53,943 nucleotides of DNA from Myxococcales bacterium (lineage in GTDB: Bacteria > Myxococcota_A > Polyangia > Polyangiales > Houyiibacteriaceae): assembly GCA_024640845.1 (NCBI GenBank), contig JAHEEE010000020.1, positions 1-53,943 on the forward strand, in the 5' to 3' direction. Each line of letters begins with the position of its first letter. The first letter of the stretch is position 1. A program made the translations under genes and the position numbers. Below the pieces are notes generated by a model. The model saw only the letters and a program-made list of their open reading frames with translations. It searched no databases and had not been told where the DNA came from. Positions 1 to 10,420 of this stretch are shown here, piece by piece.

Positions 1-594
1 GCTGAGCTCGAGCGGCTGGATGTGAAGCGCTTGTACGTAGCCGGGGACCTGCTCCTCGGCGGCGAGGAGCCGCTGCAGGTGTGGCAACGCTTGCAGGCGG
101 CCGGCGCGATCTGTACCCGAGGCCCTTCGGACATGGCGCTCGCTTCGGTCGATCCAAAGAGCCTGCTCCCCATCGACGATACCCAACGGCGCCAAGCGCG
201 CGCGTTCGCGGAAACGCGAGCCGCCATTGGGGACCTCGTCGCGGAGCGTCTTCGGCGGTTGCCCGAGCAGCATCGCATTCCGTTGATCGACGGACGTGAG
301 GTCCTGATGGTTCACGGCTCGCCCGCCGACAGCAGTCAGGAGATCAGTCACGATCTCGACGACGAGGAAATCCTCGCGCTGCTCGATGACGATCCGGCGG
401 ACATCATCATTTGCGGCGCGACACATGTGCCGTTTCAACGCACCGTCGAAGAGTACCACGTCGTGAACGTCGGTTCCGTGGGAGCAGCCCCCGAAGGACA
501 GGTCGCCCACTACACGGTGCTGACCCCGAACATGAGCGGCGCCGACATCCTGCAGGACTGGGTCAGCTACGAAGAGCAGCCCGAAGCGTCTTAG
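1..594 (+). CDS. Metallophosphoesterase, 5' end outside the window
   Basis: The reading frame is open from base 1, so the gene is cut by the window edge. The GTG at 22 lies inside the fold, because the residues before it (AELERLDVKRLYVAGD) are the usual helix-strand leading into the GD motif of calcineurin-like phosphoesterases of the YfcE/MJ0936 type. The missing N-terminus should carry the first DxH metal ligands. Further motifs are MVHGSP and GATHVPF, the latter in the place of the usual GHTHxPF with Ala for His, followed by NVGSVG. Substrate unknown; members of this family hydrolyse phosphodiesters or nucleotides. The gene converges on the CorC-like gene and their stop codons overlap by four bases. 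Confidence 0.85.
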   Translation, partial: AELERLDVKRLYVAGDLLLGGEEPLQVWQRLQAAGAICTRGPSDMALASVDPKSLLPIDDTQRRQARAFAETRAAIGDLVAERLRRLPEQHRIPLIDGREVLMVHGSPADSSQEISHDLDDEEILALLDDDPADIIICGATHVPFQRTVEEYHVVNVGSVGAAPEGQVAHYTVLTPNMSGADILQDWVSYEEQPEAS

Positions 595-1892
595 CCGGAG
601 GCTGCCTTGGGCTCGTCGGGTTGCTCGGTGCTCACGCGGAGCATCTCGACTCGGGACACACGCCGCTCGTCGGCGTCCAGCACGACCACGCGGTAAGGTC
701 CGGCGCGCAGCGTCTCGCCGATGACGGGAACCTGACCGGCCAGGTGCACGAGGAGCCCGCCGAGCGAGTCGAAATCACTCTTGTCCTCGCAGATCGACTC
801 GCCAAGTTGCTCCTCGAGATCGTAGACCGAAATGCTGGTGTCGACGAAGTAATGCCCGGGCGCCCGCTCGTACACGAGGGGCGCCTCCTCATCGTGCTCG
901 TCCTGGATCTCGCCGACGATTTCCTCGACGATGTCTTCGAGCGTGACGATACCCGCTGCACCGCCGAACTCGTCGACGACCACGGCCATGTGGGAGCGCC
1001 GCCGCTGCATCTCCCGCAGCAGCACGCCGATCTTCTGGCTCTCCGCGGCGAAGAAGACGGGCTTGCGGACCACGCTTGCAAGCGAAATCGTCGATGAATC
1101 GGAGCTGTTCCGAAGCACCTGAAACAAGTCCTTCGCGTAGAGCACACCTTCTACATGGTCGATGTGACCCCGATAAACCGGATACCGGCTGTGGCCGGAC
1201 TCCATGATGCTCGCGAGAACCTCGTCGATCGACTTCTCGAGCTCGAACGCGACGACCTGCGTGCGGGGCACCATGATCTCACGAGCCACGGTGTTCTTGA
1301 ATTCGAGCACGCTGCGGAGCATCTGGGCGTGGTCCTCGGCTATGGTGCCCTCCTCTTCGCCTTGCTCGATGACATGCTCAACCGTGAGCTCGGCAACGCG
1401 GCTCGGGTCCTCCATTCGGACCTCGGGCACGACTCGCTCGACGAACGCACTGAGCCATGTGAGCGGCGCGGCAATCGGCGTCAGCAGCAGCTCCACCGGC
1501 CGAAGCCATTTCAACAGCCGAAGGGTAGCTTGCCCCGACCGCCGCTGAACCACCGCGGCCGCAATCGTCGCAACGACTGCGTATCCGATGGCGATGCCGA
1601 GCACACCGAGAAGAGCCGCGCCGGTTCCGTACGCCTGAAGCAGCGAGTAGGCCACGAACGCCGCAGCAAGGGCCACACAGACCACACGACCCATCAGCAG
1701 CCTGGTCTGTACGGCCGGGAGCTCATGGAGCACGCGCTTGGCGACGTTGGCGTTGCCCTTGCCCTCCTCGGAGAGCGCCTGGAGGCCCGCCTCGCCGAGC
1801 GAGTGGATGCCAGCGCTGACGGCTGCAAGCAGCGCGCCTAAACCGACGCCGCCGATGATCGCGGCGGCCAACTGTGTACTTGGAACGTCCAA
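591..1892 (-). CDS. HlyC/CorC-family membrane protein (CNNM-CBS-CorC_HlyC)
   Basis: A 433-residue inner-membrane protein. Residues ~8-28, 67-87, 90-115 and 133-152 are hydrophobic and form the CNNM (DUF21) domain. A linker with EEEGTIAEDHAQML and IMVPR follows, then a paired CBS module (~residues 205-335, ending in VTLEDIVEEIVGEI) and a C-terminal CorC/HlyC domain (~345-425). The family is linked to Mg/Co resistance or divalent-cation efflux, not to haemolysis. The start is a TTG, chosen because the first membrane segment begins right after it and no ATG lies nearby. It lies 55 bases downstream of argG on the same strand and may be read through from it. Confidence 0.88.
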   Translation of the reverse strand: MDVPSTQLAAAIIGGVGLGALLAAVSAGIHSLGEAGLQALSEEGKGNANVAKRVLHELPAVQTRLLMGRVVCVALAAAFVAYSLLQAYGTGAALLGVLGIAIGYAVVATIAAAVVQRRSGQATLRLLKWLRPVELLLTPIAAPLTWLSAFVERVVPEVRMEDPSRVAELTVEHVIEQGEEEGTIAEDHAQMLRSVLEFKNTVAREIMVPRTQVVAFELEKSIDEVLASIMESGHSRYPVYRGHIDHVEGVLYAKDLFQVLRNSSDSSTISLASVVRKPVFFAAESQKIGVLLREMQRRRSHMAVVVDEFGGAAGIVTLEDIVEEIVGEIQDEHDEEAPLVYERAPGHYFVDTSISVYDLEEQLGESICEDKSDFDSLGGLLVHLAGQVPVIGETLRAGPYRVVVLDADERRVSRVEMLRVSTEQPDEPKAASG

Positions 1893-1947
1893 GACCTTAT
1901 TGCTCTTCTAGAGTACCGAGGAGGCCAATGCCTCGCAACAGCCGGGG

Positions 1948-3162
1948 TTAATCCCCACGGCGTTGGTCCCGAAGGGCGCGAATTCGCAGGCGAAGGGCGT
2001 TGAGGCGGATGAATCCTGTCGCGTCTTGCTGATCGTACACCTCGTCCGCTTCAAACGTCGCGAACTCCGGGTCGTAGAGGGTGTTGGGGCTGCGCCGACC
2101 GACGACGTCAGCGTTGCCTTTGTAGAGCTTGATCCGCGCCTCGCCGGTGACGTCTTTTTGTGCGTCGTCGATGAGCGACTGCAGCATTTCGCGCTCGGGC
2201 GCGAACCAGAAGCCACGGTAGACCAGCGAGGCGTACTCGGGAATGAGACCGTCACGGATGCGAAGCACCTCGCGGTCGACGGTGATCGACTCGACCGCGC
2301 GGTGCGCCTTGTGAAGGATCGTGCCTCCAGGCGTCTCGTAGACACCGCGTGACTTCATGCCGACAAAACGATTCTCTACGATGTCGACGCGGCCGACGCC
2401 GTGCTTGGCGCCAATCTCATTCAGGCGAGTGATCAGCGAGGCTGGCGAGAGGCGCTCGCCGTTGACGCTTATCGGGTCCCCTTTTTCATAGCCCACGATG
2501 ACATATTCCGGCTCGTCCGGCGCGTCCTCTGGGGCAGTCGTCCAGCGGAACATGTCCTTGAGGGGCTCGTTCCAGGTGTCCTCGAGAATCCCGCCCTCAT
2601 AGCTGATGTGGAAGAGATTTGCGTCCATCGAGTAGGGCTTTTCGGCCGTCACCTCGATCGGGATCTTGCGTTCCTTGCAGTACGCGACGCAATCGCTTCG
2701 AGATCGTAGATTCCACGTTCGCCAAGGCGCGATGACCTGAATGCGAGGATCGATCGCCATGGCCGTGAGCTCGAAGCGGACCTGGTCGTTGCCTTTGCCG
2801 GTCGCGCCGTGCGAGATGGCGTCGGCGCCTTCGGCCTTGGCAACGTCCATCATGGCCTTGGCGATGAGAGGACGTGCGATCGACGTGCCGAGCAAGTAGT
2901 CCCCCTCGTAGAGCGCGTTGGCGCGCAACATCGGGAAGCAGAAGTCGCGGGCAAACTCTTCCTTGAGGTCGGCGATGACACACTTCGATGCGCCGGTTGA
3001 CTTGGCTTTTTCGTCGAGACCTCCGAGATCTTCACCCTGCCCCACGTCCGCACAGAACGCGATGACCTCGGCGTCATACGTCTCTTTGAGCCACGTCAGA
3101 ATGACGGATGTATCGAGGCCGCCGCTGTAGGCGAGCACAATCTTCTTGGGGGTCGCTGCCAT
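1948..3162 (-). CDS. argG: Argininosuccinate synthase
   Basis: Converts citrulline, aspartate and ATP to argininosuccinate, the penultimate step of arginine synthesis. The 404 residues match the family's usual ~400. The N-terminal P-loop-like AYSGGLDTS (residues 11-19) binds [16 protein letters not shown] and the [10 protein letters not shown] segment are also family signatures. I place the start at the ATG at 3162 (MAATPKK), because the 17 residues an upstream start would add look non-coding and SGGLDTS should sit near residue 15. It is separated from argF by the chaperone module, so the cluster is argB-D-F-(J protein)-(dnaK)-(helper)-argG. argC, argJ/argA and argH are not in the window. Confidence 0.96.
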   Translation of the reverse strand: MAATPKKIVLAYSGGLDTSVILTWLKETYDAEVIAFCADVGQGEDLGGLDEKAKSTGASKCVIADLKEEFARDFCFPMLRANALYEGDYLLGTSIARPLIAKAMMDVAKAEGADAISHGATGKGNDQVRFELTAMAIDPRIQVIAPWRTWNLRSRSDCVAYCKERKIPIEVTAEKPYSMDANLFHISYEGGILEDTWNEPLKDMFRWTTAPEDAPDEPEYVIVGYEKGDPISVNGERLSPASLITRLNEIGAKHGVGRVDIVENRFVGMKSRGVYETPGGTILHKAHRAVESITVDREVLRIRDGLIPEYASLVYRGFWFAPEREMLQSLIDDAQKDVTGEARIKLYKGNADVVGRRSPNTLYDPEFATFEADEVYDQQDATGFIRLNALRLRIRALRDQRRGD

Positions 3163-3209
3163 GAAGCCGGATGGTAGTGGTCGGCCCGGTCGGTGCAAGC
3201 AGCCAGGCG

Positions 3210-3812
3210 TCAAGCCACGCGGATGATGGCTTTCGCGTCCAATAGCTCCGTGAATACGCGCAGCGCCTCGAGCCGCTTCATCTGGCAGGCCTCCAGCACC
3301 TCAACAACGGTGGATTGGCCGTCGACCAGGGACAGCAGGAACGCCGCCTGGGGGTCGAGTCCGAGCCATTTCACTTTCGCGACGGGGACCGCGAGGTTGA
3401 AAATGTAGTCGAGCGAGCCGATGCGGGTGGTGTACCGGGCCTCGAGCCGCTGCCGACTCGTCTCGGCGTATTGACGAGCGCCTTCATCGCTCGGGTCGAC
3501 ACCGAGCTGAAGCTCTGCCGCGGTCAACGCAGCGACGTAATCACCGAGGGCGAACCGATCGGCGATCTCCTGATGAATGTCGTCAGGGAGCTCGACTTCA
3601 GACTCGCCCTCACCGCCGACCGACGGCGCAGGCGGTAAGGGAAGCAGGGTGCGCCGATCCCGGTCGACGATCCAAGCGTCGCCCGATGGGCGTAGCGTCG
3701 ACCGCTCGCCCGAACTTTGGGCAAGCGCCCCGCCGCTCAGATCGATGCGGCCGTCAGCCCCGAGCACTCCTGGGTGTTTGGACTCGCGCGAACCGGGCTT
3801 CGTGGTCGCCAT
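3210..3812 (-). CDS. Chaperone-module helper with C-terminal winged-helix-like domain
   Basis: A 200-residue soluble protein with no signal peptide. Residues ~80-130 look like a short helical (TPR-like) segment. The C-terminal ~60 residues ([17 protein letters not shown] ... [15 protein letters not shown]) follow the helix-turn-helix-like pattern common in myxobacterial regulatory and J-domain proteins. The same pattern occurs at the N-terminus of the J protein at 5684-7159, on the other side of dnaK. It starts three bases after the dnaK stop, so the two are almost certainly co-translated. I cannot assign a biochemical activity; a client-binding or adaptor role for the DnaK paralogue is inferred from this context. 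Confidence 0.75.
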   Translation of the reverse strand: MATTKPGSRESKHPGVLGADGRIDLSGGALAQSSGERSTLRPSGDAWIVDRDRRTLLPLPPAPSVGGEGESEVELPDDIHQEIADRFALGDYVAALTAAELQLGVDPSDEGARQYAETSRQRLEARYTTRIGSLDYIFNLAVPVAKVKWLGLDPQAAFLLSLVDGQSTVVEVLEACQMKRLEALRVFTELLDAKAIIRVA

Positions 3813-3815
3813 CGC

Positions 3816-5648
3816 TTATGCAGACTTGCCGACGACGCCCTTAAACATGCGCTGCGTTCGGCCGAGCGACTCGAGCTCCTCTTCGAGGCCGTCGATGTCA
3901 CTCTGCTCGAGCAACGTTCTAGCCTTGTCGACCACGCCCTTGGCCTTGTCGATGGCGTCGCGCCCGAAATCGCTGCCAGCCACGATCGACTCGACCTCGG
4001 GGAACAGCCGCTCGATCTCGGCGATGAGCGTCTCGGCCTGTTGGCGGATCTTTTCGGCTGCTTCGTCTTCACGGCGTGTGACCGCGAAGTCCGAGGCATC
4101 TGTCATCATCTCGTTGATCTCGTCCTCGGTCAGACCGCTCGTCGCGGTGACCGTGATCGACTGCTCTTTGCCCGTCTCGACGTCCTTGGCGTGCACGCTG
4201 ACGATACCGTCCGCGTTGATCTCGAAAGTGACCTCGACTTCCACTTGACCGGCCGGCGCGCGCCGAAGCCCAGTCAGGATGAACTCGCCGAGAAGCTCGT
4301 TATCCTCCGCGCGGCGCGACTCGCCTTGGAGCACGAGGATTTTCACCGCGGTCTGGTTGTCTCGTACCGTCGTGAATGGCTTGCTGCGCGAAGTCGGCAC
4401 CGTCGTGTTTTGCGGGATGAGCTCTTCGAAATAGCCTCCGACGACCATGATACCGAGGGTATGCGGTGTGACGTCGAGGAGAACCATGTCGAGCTCCGGC
4501 GAGTCGTCGACGAGCGCGGCGCCCTGAATCGATGCTCCTAGCCCGACCACTTCGTCCGGATGGACGCCCTTGCAAGGTTCGCGCTGGAAGAACTTGCTCA
4601 CGCGCTCCTGCACCTTCGGCATGCGCGTCATGCCGCCGACGAGAATGATGTCTTCGATCTCGTCCTTGCCGAGACCGGCCTCGCCAAGCGTGAGCTCGCA
4701 AATCTGAATCGTTCGGTCGACGAGGTCGGCCGTGAGCTCTTCGAGGGTTGAGCGCGTGAGGAGGCGCTGTAGATGAAGTGCCTCGTTTCGCGCGCTCGAA
4801 ATGATGAAAGGCAGGTTCACTTCGGTCTCGGTGACCGCGGAAAGCTCGCACTTGGCCTTTTCGGCTGCGTCTTTCAGGCGCTGAAGGGCCATCCGATCCT
4901 GCCGGAGGTCGATGCCGTGCTCGTGCTGGAAACCCTCGACCAACCAGTCGATGACGCGCTGGTCGAAATCCTCGCCGCCAAGGAACGTGTCGCCTGCAGT
5001 GCTGATGACCTTGAACACGCCGGAGCTCGAAATCTCTAGAATCGAGATGTCGAAGGTGCCGCCACCAAGATCGAAGACCGCCACGGTGCGATCGATGTTC
5101 TTGCCGAATCCGTAGGCGAGCGCAGCCGAGGTGGGCTCGTTGATGATGCGAATGACGTCGAGCCCGGAAATGGCGCCAGCGTCTTTCGTCGCCTGGCGCT
5201 GATTGTCGTTGAAATATGCGGGAACGGTGACGACGACCTTGTTCACCTCTTCGCCGAGGTAGTCCTCGGCGACCATCTTCATCTCCTGCAGCACCATCGC
5301 GCTGATCTCGGGAATGGAGTAGACCTTGTCGCGCATCTTGATGCGGCAGTCGCCATGTGGCCCCTCCACGATGTGGAACGGCGTCGTCTGAATGGCGTTC
5401 TTCACCTGTGGGGTATCCCACTTGCGGCCGATCAACCGCTTGCAGGCATATACGGTGTTCTCCGCGTTCGTCACGGCCTGCCGCTTGGCGATGTGGCCCA
5501 CCAAGCGTTTGCCGCCTTCCGTCACGGCCACCATCGATGGGGTGACCTTGTAGCCCCCTCGATTAGCGATGACCACGGGCGTGCCGCTCTCGACTACGGC
5601 AACGCACGAGTTGAAAGTACCTAGGTCAATCCCGATGACTCTTTCCAT
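3816..5648 (-). CDS. DnaK/Hsp70 paralogue
   Basis: A 610-residue Hsp70. The nucleotide-binding domain has the phosphate-1 motif DLGTFNSC (residues 8-15), [23 protein letters not shown] and GGMTRMPKV. The substrate-binding domain starts with [10 protein letters not shown] and a helical lid follows. Two features mark it as a paralogue, not the housekeeping DnaK. The second Thr of GTTNS is Phe (residue 12), and the C-terminus ends in GVVGKSA without the acidic EEVKDD-type tail. It lies between a J-domain protein and a small helper, inside an arginine gene cluster. No HrcA/CIRCE-like inverted repeat was seen upstream. ATP-driven folding of a dedicated client set is inferred. Confidence 0.92.
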   Translation of the reverse strand: MERVIGIDLGTFNSCVAVVESGTPVVIANRGGYKVTPSMVAVTEGGKRLVGHIAKRQAVTNAENTVYACKRLIGRKWDTPQVKNAIQTTPFHIVEGPHGDCRIKMRDKVYSIPEISAMVLQEMKMVAEDYLGEEVNKVVVTVPAYFNDNQRQATKDAGAISGLDVIRIINEPTSAALAYGFGKNIDRTVAVFDLGGGTFDISILEISSSGVFKVISTAGDTFLGGEDFDQRVIDWLVEGFQHEHGIDLRQDRMALQRLKDAAEKAKCELSAVTETEVNLPFIISSARNEALHLQRLLTRSTLEELTADLVDRTIQICELTLGEAGLGKDEIEDIILVGGMTRMPKVQERVSKFFQREPCKGVHPDEVVGLGASIQGAALVDDSPELDMVLLDVTPHTLGIMVVGGYFEELIPQNTTVPTSRSKPFTTVRDNQTAVKILVLQGESRRAEDNELLGEFILTGLRRAPAGQVEVEVTFEINADGIVSVHAKDVETGKEQSITVTATSGLTEDEINEMMTDASDFAVTRREDEAAEKIRQQAETLIAEIERLFPEVESIVAGSDFGRDAIDKAKGVVDKARTLLEQSDIDGLEEELESLGRTQRMFKGVVGKSA

Positions 5649-5683
5649 GCCCCACTTCCAAGCGCTCAGATGCGTTCGTCACA

Positions 5684-7159
5684 TCATCCCCCGAGCTGCT
5701 TTCTAAGATTTTTCACCATCTCGTGCCGCGGGTCCAGCTTTGCAGCCTCATCGAGCTCTTTTGCGGCGCTCGCATCCATCCCAGCCTCGATGTAGATGCG
5801 CGCCAGGAGAAGGCGGGTTTCCAGCGAGTCCGGCTTCAATTCCAAGCTCCGGAGCGCGTAATCTCGTGATTTTCGGAGATCGCCACCGGCAGCCAGCAGG
5901 GCCTTGGCGGCTCTCCGAGGCGCCACCGGGTCTTCTGGAGCAGCATCGGCGACCTTGGCCCACGAAATACTGGCCGCGGACCACATGTTGTTGTCTTCCT
6001 CGTACTTTGCCTGCTCTCGGTGGATGTCGAGAAGCTGCACACGGAGCCGGGAGTTCACCCGGTCGTAGTGCTCCTGGAGCGATCGATCGGTGGAATCGAG
6101 CGCAATCGCCATGCGAAGCGCCGTGGCGGCGGCGGCGAGATCGCCCTCGGCCTCCGCGATCCTCGCGTTCTGAATGTGGTTCTGCGCCCGATCGACACCG
6201 CCAGTGAGCACCGCGGTCTGTTTCAGCGAGCGCGTCAGGTCGCGTAGTGCGGTCTTGTGACCGACGCGTGCGGTCGGCGCAGGAATCGAACGGGCCGGAC
6301 GCGACGATGATGGGCGCCTGCCCCGGCCGCGAAGCCGGCGCTCGAGCAGCTCCCGCTTGCGCAACATGCGCTCGTGCTCTGGGGTTCCCGGAACCACGGA
6401 AGGCGGTGACTTCGAGGGGGCGGGTCTCGAAGGGCTCGTTTGTTCGGGCGCCGCGGTGGGGCGCCACTTGGGCGCTGCTTGGGCTTCTTCGACCGCCTGC
6501 GCATGGCGTTCCACGACGGGCGTCTTGGTGAGCGCCTTAGCCATCGCTTGTGCACGCTCTTCCACGCGGTCGATCGTCTGCTCGGCGGTAGACACGGCGA
6601 TACTCTGCCGCAGGTAACGATCATACGCTTCGCGCTTCTTCGGTCTTCCCACGGCTTCATAGGCGTCAGTCACCCTACGGAAGATCACCTCCATCTGAGC
6701 CTTGTAGGGTCCGAGCCGCTTCCCGAAGTACGCGTCCGGATGAAAGGTCTTCGAGAGTGCGAAGTACGCTTTGCGAATCTCGGCCCGGTCCGCGTCGATG
6801 GGGACGCCGAGGAGCTGATAGTGGTTGAGCTTGTCGGCGCGATGAAACACCTCGTGAATGCGCTTCTGAAGCTCCTCGCCGATCTCGACGTCTTGAACGA
6901 CCTCGGTCTCGGGTGGGGCACTCGACGCCTTGGGCGTGATCCACTCGACGAGCTCGAGTGAGATGAGGCGCTCGATCGACTTCCGAACTTCTTCGGGCGA
7001 CAGTACGGTCACGTCGGCGATGTCCTCGACATTGAGCACACCATCGATGCACGAATGCACGAACGCTTCCTGCCCCGAGATCTCGTGCGCCCTCACATCG
7101 GCGTCGTCCACTAGACGCGGGATCTGTTCCTCAGGCAGTGACTGCCCAGCTTCCCCCAT
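5684..7159 (-). CDS. J-domain protein with N-terminal winged-helix-like domain and C-terminal TPRs
   Basis: 491 residues in three parts. Residues ~20-75 form a small helical domain (SGQEAFVHSCIDG ... EVRKSIERLISLELVEW) like that in the helper at 3210-3812. Residues ~112-185 are a J domain (HYQLLGV ... FHPDAYFG, with HPD at 140-142) that should stimulate an Hsp70 ATPase. Then comes a Pro/Arg-rich linker, and TPR-like repeats from ~335 to the end (AEGDLAAAATALRMAI; LLAAGGDLRKSRDYALRSLELKPDS). There is no signal peptide. It precedes dnaK by 35 bases on the same strand and is the obvious cochaperone. This J-first, TPR-last layout is not that of DnaJ, CbpA or DjlA. Confidence 0.88.
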   Translation of the reverse strand: MGEAGQSLPEEQIPRLVDDADVRAHEISGQEAFVHSCIDGVLNVEDIADVTVLSPEEVRKSIERLISLELVEWITPKASSAPPETEVVQDVEIGEELQKRIHEVFHRADKLNHYQLLGVPIDADRAEIRKAYFALSKTFHPDAYFGKRLGPYKAQMEVIFRRVTDAYEAVGRPKKREAYDRYLRQSIAVSTAEQTIDRVEERAQAMAKALTKTPVVERHAQAVEEAQAAPKWRPTAAPEQTSPSRPAPSKSPPSVVPGTPEHERMLRKRELLERRLRGRGRRPSSSRPARSIPAPTARVGHKTALRDLTRSLKQTAVLTGGVDRAQNHIQNARIAEAEGDLAAAATALRMAIALDSTDRSLQEHYDRVNSRLRVQLLDIHREQAKYEEDNNMWSAASISWAKVADAAPEDPVAPRRAAKALLAAGGDLRKSRDYALRSLELKPDSLETRLLLARIYIEAGMDASAAKELDEAAKLDPRHEMVKNLRKQLGG

Positions 7160-7178
7160 GCTCGTAGCTTAGCGCGTC

Positions 7179-8117
7179 CTACCCGAATCCAGCCACTTCG
7201 CGAGGCTGAGCGAGCAGCCACTCCAACAGCGCCTTCTGGGTGTGCAGCCGGTTCTCGGCCTCGTCCCAGACTCGGGACCGCGGACCATCGATGACCGACG
7301 CGCTCACCTCTTCGCCGCGGTGAGCGGGCAGACAATGGAGGAATATCGCGTCGCGGTGGGCGCGCTTCATCGCAGCGTCGTCAATGATGAAACCGGCGAA
7401 CGCGCGCTCTCGCTCGGCCGCCTCGGCTTCCTGGCCCATGCTGGCCCAGACGTCGGTCGTGACGACCGTCGCGCCATCGAGGGCCTCCTCCGGTCGCTCG
7501 ACGACCTCGACCCTTGCCCCTCGAGACCGAGCGTCTGACAAGACTCCCGGGTCTGGCTGGTACCCCGGCGGGCAGGCGAGGACGAGCTCGAAACCCGCAA
7601 TCGCAGAAGACACGATCCACGAGTGCGCCATGTTGTTTCCGTCGCCGACCCAGGCAACGCGCGCCCCCTCGAGCGACGGACCGAAGCTTTGGCGGATCGT
7701 CATCATGTCCGCGAGCAGCTGTACGGGGTGGAACTTGTCAGAGAGCCCGTTGACCACTGGAATCGTAGCGGCGCGCGCGAGCGCCTCGAGCCGCTCGTGA
7801 CCAAAGGTTCGATAGACCACGCCGTGCACGTACCGGCTCAGCATGCGCGCGGTGTCTTCAATGGGCTCGCCGCGGCCGAGCTGAGTATCTTTGGAAATGA
7901 GCGTGACGGGCTGCGCCCCGAGCTCGTGGATGCCCACCTCGAACGAAAGCCGCGTCCGCGTGGACGCCTTCTCGAATACGATCGCGATCGACTTGCCCCG
8001 AAGAGGCTCTGGATGTGCGGATGTACCACGGACCGCCTTCAGCTCCGCAGCGCGATCGAGCACCCCGAAGAGCTCGTCGCGGCTTAGATCGGAAATTGTC
8101 AGGAAATGGCGGGTCAT
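7179..8117 (-). CDS. argF: Ornithine carbamoyltransferase
   Basis: Makes citrulline from ornithine and carbamoyl phosphate. 312 residues, the usual size. Carbamoyl-phosphate binding residues lie in FEKASTRTR (residues 49-57); HPVQLLAD and the C-terminal HCLPAHRGEEV (ornithine and carbamoyl-phosphate site) are intact. The ATG at 8117 is used because it gives the standard N-terminus ([12 protein letters not shown]), and its first bases overlap the argD stop as ATGA, which indicates translational coupling. An upstream extension would run antiparallel through argD without any family similarity. The J-protein gene begins 19 bases downstream. Confidence 0.96.
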   Translation of the reverse strand: MTRHFLTISDLSRDELFGVLDRAAELKAVRGTSAHPEPLRGKSIAIVFEKASTRTRLSFEVGIHELGAQPVTLISKDTQLGRGEPIEDTARMLSRYVHGVVYRTFGHERLEALARAATIPVVNGLSDKFHPVQLLADMMTIRQSFGPSLEGARVAWVGDGNNMAHSWIVSSAIAGFELVLACPPGYQPDPGVLSDARSRGARVEVVERPEEALDGATVVTTDVWASMGQEAEAAERERAFAGFIIDDAAMKRAHRDAIFLHCLPAHRGEEVSASVIDGPRSRVWDEAENRLHTQKALLEWLLAQPREVAGFG

Positions 8118-9325
8118 GGCTTTGTCGGTGCCTCTGCGACCACTCTTTCGAGGATCGACAGCCCTTCGTCGAGCTCGTCCCGAGTCACGTTGAGCGCGGG
8201 CGAGATGCGGATGACGTCGCCGCCTGCGAGGGTCAGCAACAAACCCGCTGCGTGAAGCGCCGCGATGGTCGCGCCAGGATCGATCTCGTCGGCCAAGACC
8301 AGCCCTTGGAGCAAGCCGAGGCCTCGAACGCCCGCCGTCGTCGAGAGGCGCGCGTCGATCTCTGCGAGCCGGGCGGCGAGATACTCGCCTTGGGCACGAG
8401 CGTTCTCGATGAGCCCCTCTTCGTCGATGATGCGGAGGACGGCTAACCCGGCGGCGCACGCAAGCGGGTTTCCGCCGAAGGTGCTCGCGTGGCTGCCCGG
8501 CGGTAGGCCGCCGGCGAACCGCTCGGTGACCGCCATCGCGCCAAGCGGGAAACCACCGCCGATGCCCTTGGCCAACGAGCACGCGTCCGGCGCGATGCCG
8601 TAGTGCTCCTGCGCGAGGAAGGCGCCGGTTCGACCGTAGCCGGTTTGGATCTCGTCGAACAAGAGGAGCGCGCCACGCTCGTCGCAGATCCGGCGCGCGC
8701 CCTCGACGAACTCCGCCGTAGCGACGATGATGCCGCCTTCGGCTTGTATCGGCTCGAAGATCACGGCCGCGATCTCGTCGGTCACGGCCCGGTCGAGCGC
8801 GGAGAGGTCGTTGAAGTCGATGAAGCGCACGCCTTCGATCAAAGGCGCCATACCCTTGTGATACTTCGGCTGTCCGGTGAGGGAGAGGGAGCCCATGGTC
8901 CGGCCATGGAAGCTATTGAAAGTCGATACGAAGCCAGTGCGCTTCGTTTCGCCTCGGTCGTGGTGATAGCGGCGCGCGAGCTTCAGCAGCGATTCGTTGG
9001 CCTCGGAGCCGCTGTTGCAAAAGTAGACCCGGTCGAACGGCGTCCGGGCGCAGATCGCCTCGGCGAGCTCGATGGCGCGGTCGTTATAGAAGACGTTCGA
9101 TACGTGCATCAGGCGCCCGGCCTGCTCGGCGATCGCGGCGGCCAAGGTCGGATGGCTGTGCCCTACCGACAGCACGGAGATTCCACCCGACAAGTCGAGG
9201 TACTCCCGCCCCGCGGCGTCGGTCACACGGCGGCCGTGCCCATGCGTCAGAACGAATGGCGCGGGCGCGTAGTTGCCGAGCTGAACCTCTTTCGCGGTGC
9301 GAAGCATGTCATCCTGCCTGGTCAT
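8114..9325 (-). CDS. argD: Acetylornithine aminotransferase
   Basis: A PLP enzyme of aminotransferase class III (403 residues) that transfers the amino group between glutamate and N-acetylglutamate semialdehyde. It may also serve lysine synthesis as succinyl-diaminopimelate aminotransferase. Visible motifs are SGSEANE (105-111), the PLP-phosphate region NSFHGRT (137-143), DEIQTG (224-229) and the Schiff-base Lys253 in SLAKGIGGG. The start at 9325 has an AAAGG seven bases upstream. It is coupled to argF by an ATGA overlap and lies 69 bases from argB. Confidence 0.95.
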   Translation of the reverse strand: MTRQDDMLRTAKEVQLGNYAPAPFVLTHGHGRRVTDAAGREYLDLSGGISVLSVGHSHPTLAAAIAEQAGRLMHVSNVFYNDRAIELAEAICARTPFDRVYFCNSGSEANESLLKLARRYHHDRGETKRTGFVSTFNSFHGRTMGSLSLTGQPKYHKGMAPLIEGVRFIDFNDLSALDRAVTDEIAAVIFEPIQAEGGIIVATAEFVEGARRICDERGALLLFDEIQTGYGRTGAFLAQEHYGIAPDACSLAKGIGGGFPLGAMAVTERFAGGLPPGSHASTFGGNPLACAAGLAVLRIIDEEGLIENARAQGEYLAARLAEIDARLSTTAGVRGLGLLQGLVLADEIDPGATIAALHAAGLLLTLAGGDVIRISPALNVTRDELDEGLSILERVVAEAPTKP

Positions 9326-9394
9326 CGTATGCCTTTTGGGGAAGCCCGCGGCATACCACCATTGCGCGGAAGCGTCGACCCTGGTTCGGCCGGA

Positions 9395-10297
<903 letters not shown>

Positions 10298-10420
10298 TTA
10301 CTGCGCGTCACCGATGGGTATCACCGACTGGCCCCGTGCTACCGACCAACCACCGCAGAGTTCCAACGACTCGCCCGATGGCCCCGTTCCGTTGCGGGCA
10401 TTCGTGGTAGCCCGAGCCTC

